A stretch of 12,581 nt of DNA from assembly GCA_052273625.1 (NCBI GenBank), contig DAVZHW010000049.1, positions 1 to 12,581 of the forward strand. Direction: 5' to 3'. Numbering within the stretch: the stretch's first letter is position 1; every line of letters starts with the position of its first letter. This document shows positions 5,562-12,333 of this stretch, piece after piece. Source of the DNA: Fimenecus sp052273625 (GTDB taxonomy: Bacteria; Bacillota; Clostridia; Oscillospirales; Acutalibacteraceae). Position numbers and translations under genes: made by a program. The notes under the pieces were generated by a model. It ran no database searches, was not told the DNA's origin, and worked only from the letters and a program-made list of their open reading frames with translations.

Positions 5562-8291
5562 TTAATCTTCTCTTTTACGCTTTTTAATGCAAACGGGAAT
5601 AACTATCGCCGCTGTAACAGCTACCGCAGCCGCACCTACAAGCGAATAGGTCTTAAAGCCTGTCTTTGCAATATCAGCTTTGTCTACCTTGTTGGCATTG
5701 TTCTGTGCGCCGTTTGTATCTGTTGCATTTCCGCCTTGATTTGCACCGCCCGTCGAGTTGTCAACGTTTCCGTGCTCTTTGGAAACTATCTTGCCCTCGC
5801 CTCTGTGTCCCGTTGTCTGTGTCGGGTCAAAGGCAAGCGTGCGCATCTTAACTCTGCAAAGGTCATATGTGCAAAGTCTGAGTGCGTTGCCGAAGCCTAT
5901 CGGGTCTTTTTCGTAGGTCTGTTTCATATTTGTTGTCATCTGAAGCTTCTCCGCAAAGTACCAAAGAGAAGTAAGGCAAGCGTCGTTTCTTGCATAGGTT
6001 GCAAGTACGGGGTCCATATAGTTAGCGCCTGTTACGTTGATATAAGCGTCCGAAACAACGAAGCCGTCAAAGCCCCACTCGGTACGCAAAAGGTCGGTTA
6101 TAAGAGCCTTGTTACCGCTGCACCAATCTGCGCCTATTCTGTTGTAAGCTGACATAATGCCCCAAGCCTTGCCCTCTTTTACCGCTATTTCAAACGGCTC
6201 AAGATAAAGCTCACGCATTGCCTGCTCATTTGTCCAGGTAAACAAGCCTCTTGTCTGCCTGTTTGTCTCCTGATCGTTACATACGAAGTGCTTAACAGTA
6301 ACAACAAGCTTCTGGCTCTGTGCACCTCTTGTTACAGCAGCTGCCATCTTACCCGAAAGCAACGGATCCTCTGAATAATACTCAAAGTTTCTGCCGCCCA
6401 TAGGGCTTCTGTGAAGGTTGCAGGCAGGAGCGTACCAAATGTGCGTGCCAAGCTCCTTTGCCTCTTTACCTACCGACTCACCGTAAGCATAAGCAAGGTC
6501 GTCATTCCAGCTGCTTGCAAGTGCAAACGCAACGGGGTATGCGATACCCGACTCCTTATAGAGAAGTCCGCCCTCGCCCTTAACGGTAGCAGGACCGTCA
6601 TTATCAACTGTTGTCGGAACGCCGAGCCTCTCAAGTCCGAGAGTCTTGTATCCGCTTTCGCAAATCATATCAATCATTTCTTCAACCGTGAACTGATCGA
6701 GGAACTTGTCCCAAAGCGAATTATCAGCGGCAACGTCGGCAAGCATTATTGCGCCATCCTCATAAACAACGCCTGTGTTCTGAATAACGCCTTCCGTTGT
6801 GGGCAACGGTCTTGTATCGCAATCCTTAACAGCCTGAGTTGCAAGGAAATCTGTCGGAGCCGACGGCTTTGAATAAAGTCCGTCTGTTCTTGAAAGATAA
6901 TTGAATGAGCCGAGTGCGTTATCAAAATGGTTTTTGATTTCAACGCCTGTTGTATCGTCGTTCTTAATTACCTTTGTTGTCGGAACCTCATAGTTGTAAA
7001 CAGCCTCGAAGTCTCTTACCGTATGTCCGAGCTTAATCTGATATGTACCGGCATCAAGCACCCATGCCTGTCTGTTCTTATAGTCATAGGAAGCCATATC
7101 GTCGGTATCAAAGGTTATCGTTACCTTATCGCTGTGTCCGGGAGCGATAAGCTTTGTCTTTGCATAGCCTGCAAGCTCAATGGAGCTCTTTTCAATTCCG
7201 CCTGAATAGTACGGTGCCGAGAAATAGAGCTGTACTACGTCCTTGCCTGCATATTCGCCCGTGTTCGTAACCTTAACCGTTACCGAAATCTTATTGCTGT
7301 CAGCCGAATAATCTGTTACCTCCCAATCAAAGGAAGTGTAGGAAAGACCGTATCCGAACGGGAAAAGAACTCTGTTCGGAGCAAAGGTTTCAAAGTATCT
7401 GTAGCCTACATATATGCCCTCCGCATAGTTGACAAAATACTTTGCAACCTGATCGGAATAAGCAAAGTTGCCGAAGTTTGCGGTTGTGGGATAATCGGAA
7501 ATGTTGTAAGCAATCGTATCGACAAGCTTACCCGACGGGTTTATCTCGCCCGACAGTACCTTACCGATTGAATCTGCGCCGAACTCACCGGGTGTCCACG
7601 CAAGCATTACAGCGTTAACATTTCGATAGTCGTTTATCCAATCAAGCTCAAGAATGTTACAAGTGTTGAAAATTATAATTACATTTCTGAAATTACGGTC
7701 GAGCTTTTTGATTATAGCCTTTTCAGTATCGGTAATTTTAATTTCTTCGGGAGTCAAGTCCGCCATTTCCGCACCTGTTCTTGTAATAACAAAAATTGCG
7801 GTATCGGAGAAGTCCTTTGCGTTTTTAAGTATGCTCGGAGTAAGATTTTCTGCGGGAAGCTCCTGCTGAATTTTACCGTTGAGCATCTGCAAAAGCATAT
7901 CTACGAAGCCTTGTCCCGTTTCAGCTATTGAGTGTTTTTTAGCCCATTCCTTATAAACATTGAGCAATTCCTCATTGTACTTTATGCCTGCGTTTTCAAG
8001 TCCCTGATAAAACGAAATCGCATTTTCGGCAACTACCGAGCCTGAGCCGCCTCCGCCGAGTGCGAATGCTATTGAGCCCATACCGAATACGTTTACCTTC
8101 TTATCGGTAAGCGGTAAAGCGTTTTTCTCGTTTTTAAGAAGAACTATGCCCTCTGCCTCCATCTGCTTTGCGACGCTTTCGGCGTTTTTCTTCGTTGAAG
8201 CCGAAATACTGCCCGCAAATGCCAAGGTTACCGTTGACATCATTATCAACAGGCAAAGAACAGCGGCAAGTATGCGTTTTGACACTTTCAT
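5562..8291 (-). CDS. Exported, probably surface-anchored GH3 glycosidase (permuted beta-glucosidase type)
   Basis: Likely releases terminal beta-linked sugars from oligosaccharides outside the cell. Seen, numbering from the Met encoded at 8291 (909 residues; AGAGGTGG just upstream): a signal peptide ending AFA-G at about 26; the GH3 C-terminal alpha/beta domain first (about 43-316), with the RTGAEMAD motif holding candidate acid/base Glu175; a fibronectin-III-like domain (about 320-435); then the GH3 TIM barrel (about 525-770). The barrel has DNDGPA, GRNFEYYSEDP (633-643), VKHFVCNDQET (Lys667, His668) and nucleophile Asp748 in GFVVSDAY. The usual SDW is SDA here. This swapped domain order is known from Ruminococcus and Butyrivibrio beta-glucosidases. 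The tail has an N/G/T-rich linker, IAKTG (874-878), a membrane segment and KKRKRED. An in-frame ATG six codons upstream lacks a ribosome site. Exact substrate unknown. Confidence 0.9.
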   Translation of the reverse strand: MKVSKRILAAVLCLLIMMSTVTLAFAGSISASTKKNAESVAKQMEAEGIVLLKNEKNALPLTDKKVNVFGMGSIAFALGGGGSGSVVAENAISFYQGLENAGIKYNEELLNVYKEWAKKHSIAETGQGFVDMLLQMLNGKIQQELPAENLTPSILKNAKDFSDTAIFVITRTGAEMADLTPEEIKITDTEKAIIKKLDRNFRNVIIIFNTCNILELDWINDYRNVNAVMLAWTPGEFGADSIGKVLSGEINPSGKLVDTIAYNISDYPTTANFGNFAYSDQVAKYFVNYAEGIYVGYRYFETFAPNRVLFPFGYGLSYTSFDWEVTDYSADSNKISVTVKVTNTGEYAGKDVVQLYFSAPYYSGGIEKSSIELAGYAKTKLIAPGHSDKVTITFDTDDMASYDYKNRQAWVLDAGTYQIKLGHTVRDFEAVYNYEVPTTKVIKNDDTTGVEIKNHFDNALGSFNYLSRTDGLYSKPSAPTDFLATQAVKDCDTRPLPTTEGVIQNTGVVYEDGAIMLADVAADNSLWDKFLDQFTVEEMIDMICESGYKTLGLERLGVPTTVDNDGPATVKGEGGLLYKESGIAYPVAFALASSWNDDLAYAYGESVGKEAKELGTHIWYAPACNLHRSPMGGRNFEYYSEDPLLSGKMAAAVTRGAQSQKLVVTVKHFVCNDQETNRQTRGLFTWTNEQAMRELYLEPFEIAVKEGKAWGIMSAYNRIGADWCSGNKALITDLLRTEWGFDGFVVSDAYINVTGANYMDPVLATYARNDACLTSLWYFAEKLQMTTNMKQTYEKDPIGFGNALRLCTYDLCRVKMRTLAFDPTQTTGHRGEGKIVSKEHGNVDNSTGGANQGGNATDTNGAQNNANKVDKADIAKTGFKTYSLVGAAAVAVTAAIVIPVCIKKRKRED

Positions 8292-8331
8292 TTTTCCACC
8301 TCTAAACAATATGTTTTATATACAATCGTAC

Positions 8332-8337
8332 ATTATA
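8332..8337 (-). promoter_or_regulatory. Possible -10 box of the GH3 gene
   Basis: TATAAT on the minus strand lies about 40 nt before the GH3 start. No good -35 is seen at 16-18 bp; TTGGTT at 15 bp is the nearest. The whole 8310-8480 stretch is AT-rich and non-coding. I see no catabolite-repression site or riboswitch in it, so regulation may need an activator. Confidence 0.35.
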
Positions 8338-8480
8338 ATAATACATAATTTTAACCAAAAAATAAAGACATATTTACCTTTTGTTCAAAAAATTGGCAAC
8401 CTGCATTAAAGAAGTATTAACATTTTAGTTAAAAAGTCTAAAGAACGAAATCACTTTGTGAAGCGAGTGCTAAACCATAC

Positions 8481-8522
8481 AAAAAAGCTCCCCGAAATAT
8501 GCTTTCACATACTCGGGGAGCT
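8481..8522 (-). terminator. Rho-independent terminator after the zinc-ribbon gene and motif copy 1
   Basis: A 10-bp stem, AGCTCCCCGA (8486-8495) with TCGGGGAGCT (8513-8522), is extended inside by further partial pairing (GTATG/CATAT). It is followed on the minus strand by a run of six T. It closes the conserved motif at 8524-8587. Confidence 0.9.
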
Positions 8523-8587
8523 CCAACGCATTTATTGTGCTAAAAATGTAATTTTGAAGCAAAACTGCCTTATTAACACTCAGCCTT
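8481..8587 (-). ncRNA. Repeated motif copy 1: candidate small RNA or 3'-UTR element
   Basis: Read on the minus strand from 8587, the first 36 positions match copy 2 (12413 onward, plus strand) at 34. The match includes GGCAGTTTTGCTTCAAAA and, further on, GCACAATAA. Similarity stops where the terminator hairpin begins. The motif contains the short direct repeat ATAAGGC-N9-ATAAGGC and a possible small hairpin (AAG-bulged G-CA, GTTT loop, TGCTT). It begins 11 nt past the stop of the zinc-ribbon gene on the same strand, so here it could be a 3' UTR or a processed 3'-end RNA. No promoter is visible directly upstream. I cannot assign it to a named RNA family. Confidence 0.5.
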
Positions 8588-8598
8588 ATGTTGTATGC

Positions 8599-8880
8599 TT
8601 ATGCGTTTTCTTCCTTCATCTTCGCAAAGCATTCGCTGCAATAAACGGGTCTGTCATCTCTGGGCTGGAAGGGAACTTTAGCCTCTCCGCCGCAGCTTGC
8701 ACATGTTGCTGTGAACATCTGTCTCTCGCCTTTTACCGCATTCTTTCTTGCGTCACGGCAAGCCTTACATCTCTGAGGCTCGTTTACAAAGCCTTTCTCA
8801 GCGTAAAACTCCTGCTCGCCTGCTGTGAATACGAACTCATTGCCGCAATCTTTGCAAATAAGGGTCTTGTCTTCGTACAT
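8599..8880 (-). CDS. Small double zinc-ribbon protein (CxxC-x17-CxxC type)
   Basis: Function unknown; probably a cytoplasmic zinc protein. Seen: 93 residues with four CxxC pairs. Cys9/Cys12 (ICKDCGNEFVFTAGEQEFY) and Cys38/Cys41 (RCKACRDARK) form an N-terminal zinc ribbon of the probable zinc-ribbon domain family. Cys60/Cys63 and Cys81/Cys84 are separated by exactly 17 residues (GGEAKVPF...RPVY), the spacing that defines the CxxC-x17-CxxC family. The start at 8880 has GAGG about ten bases upstream. It lies 92 nt behind the sigma-factor gene on the same strand, with no clear promoter or terminator between, so co-transcription is plausible. The conserved motif and a strong terminator follow directly. 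A nucleic-acid-binding or metal-handling role would be a guess. Confidence 0.88.
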   Translation of the reverse strand: MYEDKTLICKDCGNEFVFTAGEQEFYAEKGFVNEPQRCKACRDARKNAVKGERQMFTATCASCGGEAKVPFQPRDDRPVYCSECFAKMKEENA

Positions 8881-8972
8881 TTTAGTAACCTCGCTAAAAT
8901 AAAAAATATTTTTACCCCCAACGGACTTGCACCGTCACATAAATCAAAATGCTCTCCTTCGAGAAGGGCTTG

Positions 8973-9548
8973 TTATTTGAATAATTTAAGCTTTTTTCTT
9001 GCTCTTTGAAGCGTTCCGTCAACAGCCTTGACGGTTGTGCCCGTCTTATCGGCTATTTCCTCATACGAAAGGCCGCTTAAAAACAGAAGCAACGCCTCAC
9101 GTTCCTTGCTTGAAAGCTCGGAATCAATAAACTCAAAAATTCTTTTATATCCGTCCTCGCCGATAAGCTGCTCCTCAAGCGACTGTGAGGACGCCACATC
9201 CGAGTCGTCGGTCGAAAGGGAAATCGCTTTATCAAAAAAGACGCTTTTCTCCGAGCGCTTGCGAATTACGGAAAGAAGCCTGTTTTTAACACAGACATTG
9301 AGATAGGTTTTGAAGCTTGCGCCTGCGTCCTTGTTATATGTTCCGATAGCGCAAAGAACGCCTATCATACCCTCCTGAGAAAGGTCGGCAAATTCAAAGC
9401 CGTTGCCCGAAAAGCTTTTCGCCTGTGCCTCGACAATGGGCAAAGCCATATCGACAAGCCTTGAAACAGCGTCCTTATCGCCCTGCTGTGCAAGAGTGAG
9501 AAGTCCTGCAATTTCTTCCTCGGAAAAACCGTTAATACACTCAGACAA
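8973..9548 (-). CDS. RNA polymerase sigma factor, SigH-like
   Basis: Sigma-70 family factor that redirects RNA polymerase. Its closest familiar relative is the Bacillus/Clostridium transition-state factor SigH (Spo0H). Seen: region 2 with LSQEGMIGVLCAIGTYNKDAG and FKTYLNVCVKNRLLSVIRKR, the SigH-like core and -10 recognition part; a short acidic linker; and region 4 with LSSKEREALLLFLSGLSYEEIAD followed by the recognition helix TVKAVDGTLQRARKKLK. No anti-sigma gene is adjacent. Start choice: the open frame extends to a TTG at 9569 with no ribosome site, while the TTG at 9548 has GTGAGG eight bases upstream, so I start there (191 residues). No ATG fits. It has its own strong promoter; the zinc-ribbon gene follows. 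A role in sporulation or competence is possible but not shown. Confidence 0.85.
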   Translation of the reverse strand: MSECINGFSEEEIAGLLTLAQQGDKDAVSRLVDMALPIVEAQAKSFSGNGFEFADLSQEGMIGVLCAIGTYNKDAGASFKTYLNVCVKNRLLSVIRKRSEKSVFFDKAISLSTDDSDVASSQSLEEQLIGEDGYKRIFEFIDSELSSKEREALLLFLSGLSYEEIADKTGTTVKAVDGTLQRARKKLKLFK

Positions 9549-9610
9549 CCCAATTACCTCACACAACAAACATATAAAGCAAAAACATAAAACTTATCCA
9601 CAATAGAATA

Positions 9611-9638
9611 ATTATAACAGATTTCTAAATAAAGTCAA
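9611..9638 (-). promoter_or_regulatory. Sigma-A promoter of the sigma-factor gene
   Basis: On the minus strand, TTGACT (9633-9638) and TATAAT (9611-9616) are separated by 16 bp, with an extended TGT before the -10. This is close to consensus. The leader to the TTG at 9548 is about 57 nt, which also leaves room for the longer TTG start at 9569. Confidence 0.78.
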
Positions 9639-9665
9639 GTTTTTTGTGTAACTTGTAGAATTGCA

Positions 9666-9714
9666 TTAAAACAGGCGGCTTATTTTGTTCAAACTCCACA
9701 AAAGCAAGCCGCCT
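9666..9714 (-). terminator. Rho-independent terminator of pgm and the small membrane gene
   Basis: A 9-bp stem (arms 9673-9681 and 9706-9714, AGGCGGCTT/AAGCCGCCT) is extended inside by TTTTGT/ACAAAA (9683-9688 and 9698-9703). It is followed on the minus strand by TGTTTTAAT. It begins 5 nt past the small gene's stop, which supports that gene as the last cistron. Confidence 0.88.
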
Positions 9715-9719
9715 AAAGC

Positions 9720-9818
9720 TTAAAATATTACATTTAAGAGGATAGTCAGCACACTCGCCGCCATAAGCACGGCAAGAAAAACGCAAAGACCTTTAACAAT
9801 TTTTCGATTATTGAACAT
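9720..9818 (-). CDS. 32-residue single-span membrane protein
   Basis: Read by hand from the minus strand, an ATG at 9818 opens 32 codons ending in TAA: a basic start MFNNRKIVKG, then a hydrophobic stretch (about residues 11-32, LCVFLAVLMAASVLTILLNVIF) long enough for one membrane helix. AAGGTGA sits eight bases before the ATG (9827-9833), a ribosome site as good as those of its neighbours. The gene lies 23 nt behind pgm and 5 nt before a strong terminator, so it appears to be the last cistron of the pgm transcript. The expected orientation is N-terminus inside. The layout resembles very small membrane proteins such as Prli42 of Listeria, but I see no specific sequence match and assign no function. 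Confidence 0.68.
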   Translation of the reverse strand: MFNNRKIVKGLCVFLAVLMAASVLTILLNVIF

Positions 9819-9841
9819 ATCAGCTTTCACCTTGTTTCCCG

Positions 9842-11563
9842 TTATTTGATACCCATAATTTTTTCCATATCGCAGGAAATTTCATTTGTAAACGCCTCAG
9901 CCGACGCCCTATCCGAAGCCACAGCGGTAATATAAATCTTTATCTTCGGCTCTGTGCCCGACGGACGAACTATTACGCCGCTGCCCGACGGAAGCTTATA
10001 TGCCAAAACGTTTGATTTCGGAAGCTTGATTTCCTCAACCGTGTCCGATTTCGTGTCCGTCCTTGTGCTGAGCTTATAGTCAGAAACCTCAACAACCTCT
10101 CTGCCTGCGATCGTTTTCGGCGGATTATTGCGAAGCTCGGTCATCATATCGCTCATCTTCTGCATACCTGCCGCACCCTCAAAGCCAAAGTTGAGAAGGG
10201 CATTTAAGAACATACCGTACTCCTTGTATATGTTCTGCATTTGATTGTAAAGGCTTATACCTTTACTCTTATAATAAGCCGCCATTTCACAGATAAGCAT
10301 TGACGCAACAACAGCGTCCTTATCTCTTGCGTGTGCGCCTCTCAAATATCCGTAAGACTCCTCCATACCGAGAATAAAGCGGTCAGTTTCGTTCTTCTTT
10401 TCAAGCTTTGTTACAAGCTCGCCGATATACTTAAAGCCCGTGAGCAAATCCGCAGTTTCTGCGCCGTATTTGCTTGCGATAACGGAAACGAGATGTGAGG
10501 TAACAATCGTTTTTACGACAATCGGATTTTTCGGAAGTCTACCCTGCTCTTTAAGTGAGGAAAGAATATACTCCGTGAGCATAATTCCGACTTCGTTACC
10601 TGTCATAAGCTTGTATTCGCCGTTATCAAGCACCGCAATTCCGACTCTGTCGCAGTCGGGATCAGTGGCAAGAAGCAAATCAGCCTTTCTTTCCTTTGTC
10701 ATTTCAATTCCGCACTCGAAAACCTGCTTGATTTCGGGATTCGGGAACGGGCAAGTGGGGAAATTGCCGTCGGGAAGCTCCTGCTCCTTTACAACTCTGA
10801 CATCCTTAATTCCCATTCTGTCAAGAATTGCTCTAACATGCTTATTGCCCGTGCCGTTAAGCGGAGAATAGATAACAGACAAGTCCGCTTTTTCGCAAAC
10901 ATCGGGGTTAACTCTTGCTTTAAGAACTTCATTGTAGAAGCTCTCGACAACATTATTTGAAATGTACTCGATTGTACCGTCAGCCAAAGCCTTGTCAAAA
11001 TCGGCAGTCTTTGCACCCGAGAACATATCGACATTTTGAATAAAATCATAGGTTTTGGCAGCCGCTTCGTCGGTCATCTGATAGCCGTTGGGGTCATAAC
11101 ACTTGTAGCCGTTATATTTTGCAGGGTTATGGCTTGCGGTTATGATAATACCCGAGCTGCACTTATAGTAACGAACGGCATATGAAAGCATGGGTGTCGG
11201 AACAAGCTCCGGATAGATATACACCTTAATTCCGTTACCTGCAAGCACCGAAGCTGCCGAGCGAGCAAACACATCAGACTTAATTCTTGAATCATAGGCT
11301 ATCGCAACCGACGGATTTTCAAATTCCGAGTTGAGATAATCCGCAAGTCCCTGTGTTGCCTGATTTACGGTATATATATTCATTCTGTTTGTGCCTGCAC
11401 CGATTACGCCTCTGAGTCCGGCAGTACCGAATTCAAGGTTTTTGTAGAAGCGGTCAAGAATTTCATCCTCGTTGCCGTTTATATTTTCAAGTTCTTCAAC
11501 AAGATCTGCATCGGCAGTTGCCTTTTCACTCCAAAGCTTATAAAGAGCGTTTATATCATTCAT
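9842..11563 (-). CDS. Phosphoglucomutase/phosphomannomutase (alpha-D-phosphohexomutase)
   Basis: Interconverts glucose-1-phosphate and glucose-6-phosphate (or the mannose pair), linking glycolysis to glycogen and envelope polysaccharide precursors; cytoplasmic. Seen: 573 residues, the PgcA/PGM2-like length, longer than the roughly 450 of GlmM. All four active-site elements are present: phosphoserine loop ITASHNPAKYNGYK with Ser144; metal loop DPDCDRVGIAV with Asp301, 303 and 305; sugar-binding GMEESYGYLRG (399-409); and phosphate-binding RPSGTEPKIKIY (533-544). FGTAGLRG (45-52) is the usual N-terminal signature of this subgroup. The start at 11563 has AGAGGTG eight bases upstream. It is read from the promoter at 11591-11618, with the small membrane gene behind it. 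Specificity between glucose and mannose cannot be told from sequence. Confidence 0.94.
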   Translation of the reverse strand: MNDINALYKLWSEKATADADLVEELENINGNEDEILDRFYKNLEFGTAGLRGVIGAGTNRMNIYTVNQATQGLADYLNSEFENPSVAIAYDSRIKSDVFARSAASVLAGNGIKVYIYPELVPTPMLSYAVRYYKCSSGIIITASHNPAKYNGYKCYDPNGYQMTDEAAAKTYDFIQNVDMFSGAKTADFDKALADGTIEYISNNVVESFYNEVLKARVNPDVCEKADLSVIYSPLNGTGNKHVRAILDRMGIKDVRVVKEQELPDGNFPTCPFPNPEIKQVFECGIEMTKERKADLLLATDPDCDRVGIAVLDNGEYKLMTGNEVGIMLTEYILSSLKEQGRLPKNPIVVKTIVTSHLVSVIASKYGAETADLLTGFKYIGELVTKLEKKNETDRFILGMEESYGYLRGAHARDKDAVVASMLICEMAAYYKSKGISLYNQMQNIYKEYGMFLNALLNFGFEGAAGMQKMSDMMTELRNNPPKTIAGREVVEVSDYKLSTRTDTKSDTVEEIKLPKSNVLAYKLPSGSGVIVRPSGTEPKIKIYITAVASDRASAEAFTNEISCDMEKIMGIK

Positions 11564-11590
11564 ATTCTTAACACCTCTTAAAAGAATTCA

Positions 11591-11618
11591 TATATATTAT
11601 AAACAATTCGTTTGTCAA
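11591..11618 (-). promoter_or_regulatory. Sigma-A promoter of pgm
   Basis: On the minus strand, a consensus TTGACA (11613-11618) and TATATA (11591-11596) are separated by 16 bp. The leader is about 20 nt. The stretch between this promoter and the upstream terminator (about 11619-11686) holds nothing else I can support. Confidence 0.7.
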
Positions 11619-11686
11619 AGTAAATAAAAATTTGTAAATGAACTCGCTCTCGAAAAAATTGATAAGCCGGAACCGATTTGCGTATC

Positions 11687-11713
11687 AAAAAGCGCCCCCG
11701 TTACGGGAGCGCT
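11687..11713 (-). terminator. Rho-independent terminator of the membrane-anchored unknown gene
   Basis: GC-rich hairpin with arms from AGCGC plus CCCG (11691-11700) and CGGG plus GCGCT (11704-11713), with one internal mismatch and a very short loop. It is followed on the minus strand by TTTTTGAT. It lies 10 nt past the stop. Confidence 0.88.
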
Positions 11714-11722
11714 CCGTTTGTT

Positions 11723-12310
11723 TTATTTTTCGTTTAATTGCCTTGAGTAAACCTCGGCGCCGTCCGAATTATATCCCGTAACGGTATAAATTTTTGAATA
11801 ATCAACGGACAAATCAATACGCTTGACAAAACAGTTGTTCGGGTCAACATCGAATTCTTCCGTCTTTTCAAGTCCTTTATAGGTATATGTGCAGCTTACC
11901 TTTGCAAGCTTTACGGTGTTGAGCGAATAAAAATAAGCCACTCTGCCGTCCGCACCGTCATCTCCTGTACATTCAATAAAGAATGTGCCAACCTCATCTT
12001 TGGGATAGGAAGCGTTTGCATAATACGAATACCTGTTCTTTATATCAATACCGAAACACTTAGGATTGCGAAAAACAAGTAGCTCACTGCTTCCGTTTCC
12101 ATCATCTACGGTTTTGGCAAAAACCTCAAATGTTGTGCCGGCATATTTCAGCGTATCGACCTTTTCAAACTTATCCGCACCGCCGTTTTCCGAAAGAATA
12201 TCCGCCTCCGCCATTGAACCGCCCAAGCAATATGAAATATAGCCCGTCAAAGCAATTACCAGCACCGCAACGACCGATAAAATCATAATTGACTTTTTGT
12301 TATTTCGCAT
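11723..12310 (-). CDS. Membrane-anchored extracytoplasmic protein of unknown function
   Basis: I do not recognise a family. Seen: 195 residues, beginning with a basic segment MRNNKKS and a hydrophobic stretch (about 8-28, ending ALTGYISYC), so either an uncleaved signal anchor or a signal peptide. There is no typical lipobox ahead of Cys28. The rest is soluble and rich in predicted beta structure and aromatic residues (KNRYSYYANASYP at 91-103, VSCTYTYKG at 138-146), with four further cysteines (85, 114, 140, 160) that could pair outside the cell. The C-terminal YTVTGYNSDGAEVYSRQ resembles a beta-hairpin repeat. GGAAGTGA precedes the ATG at 12310. It is monocistronic, between a near-perfect promoter and a strong terminator, so probably well expressed. 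Base composition resembles its neighbours. Confidence 0.8.
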   Translation of the reverse strand: MRNNKKSIMILSVVAVLVIALTGYISYCLGGSMAEADILSENGGADKFEKVDTLKYAGTTFEVFAKTVDDGNGSSELLVFRNPKCFGIDIKNRYSYYANASYPKDEVGTFFIECTGDDGADGRVAYFYSLNTVKLAKVSCTYTYKGLEKTEEFDVDPNNCFVKRIDLSVDYSKIYTVTGYNSDGAEVYSRQLNEK

Positions 12311-12333
12311 ACAATCACTTCCAATGTAATTAA

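Noticed and set aside
8900..8972. Possible tRNA or cobalamin riboswitch in the sigma/zinc-ribbon gap
   Set aside because: Only a T-arm-like stem is present. There is no acceptor stem, anticodon arm or CCA context, and none of the other conserved riboswitch boxes.
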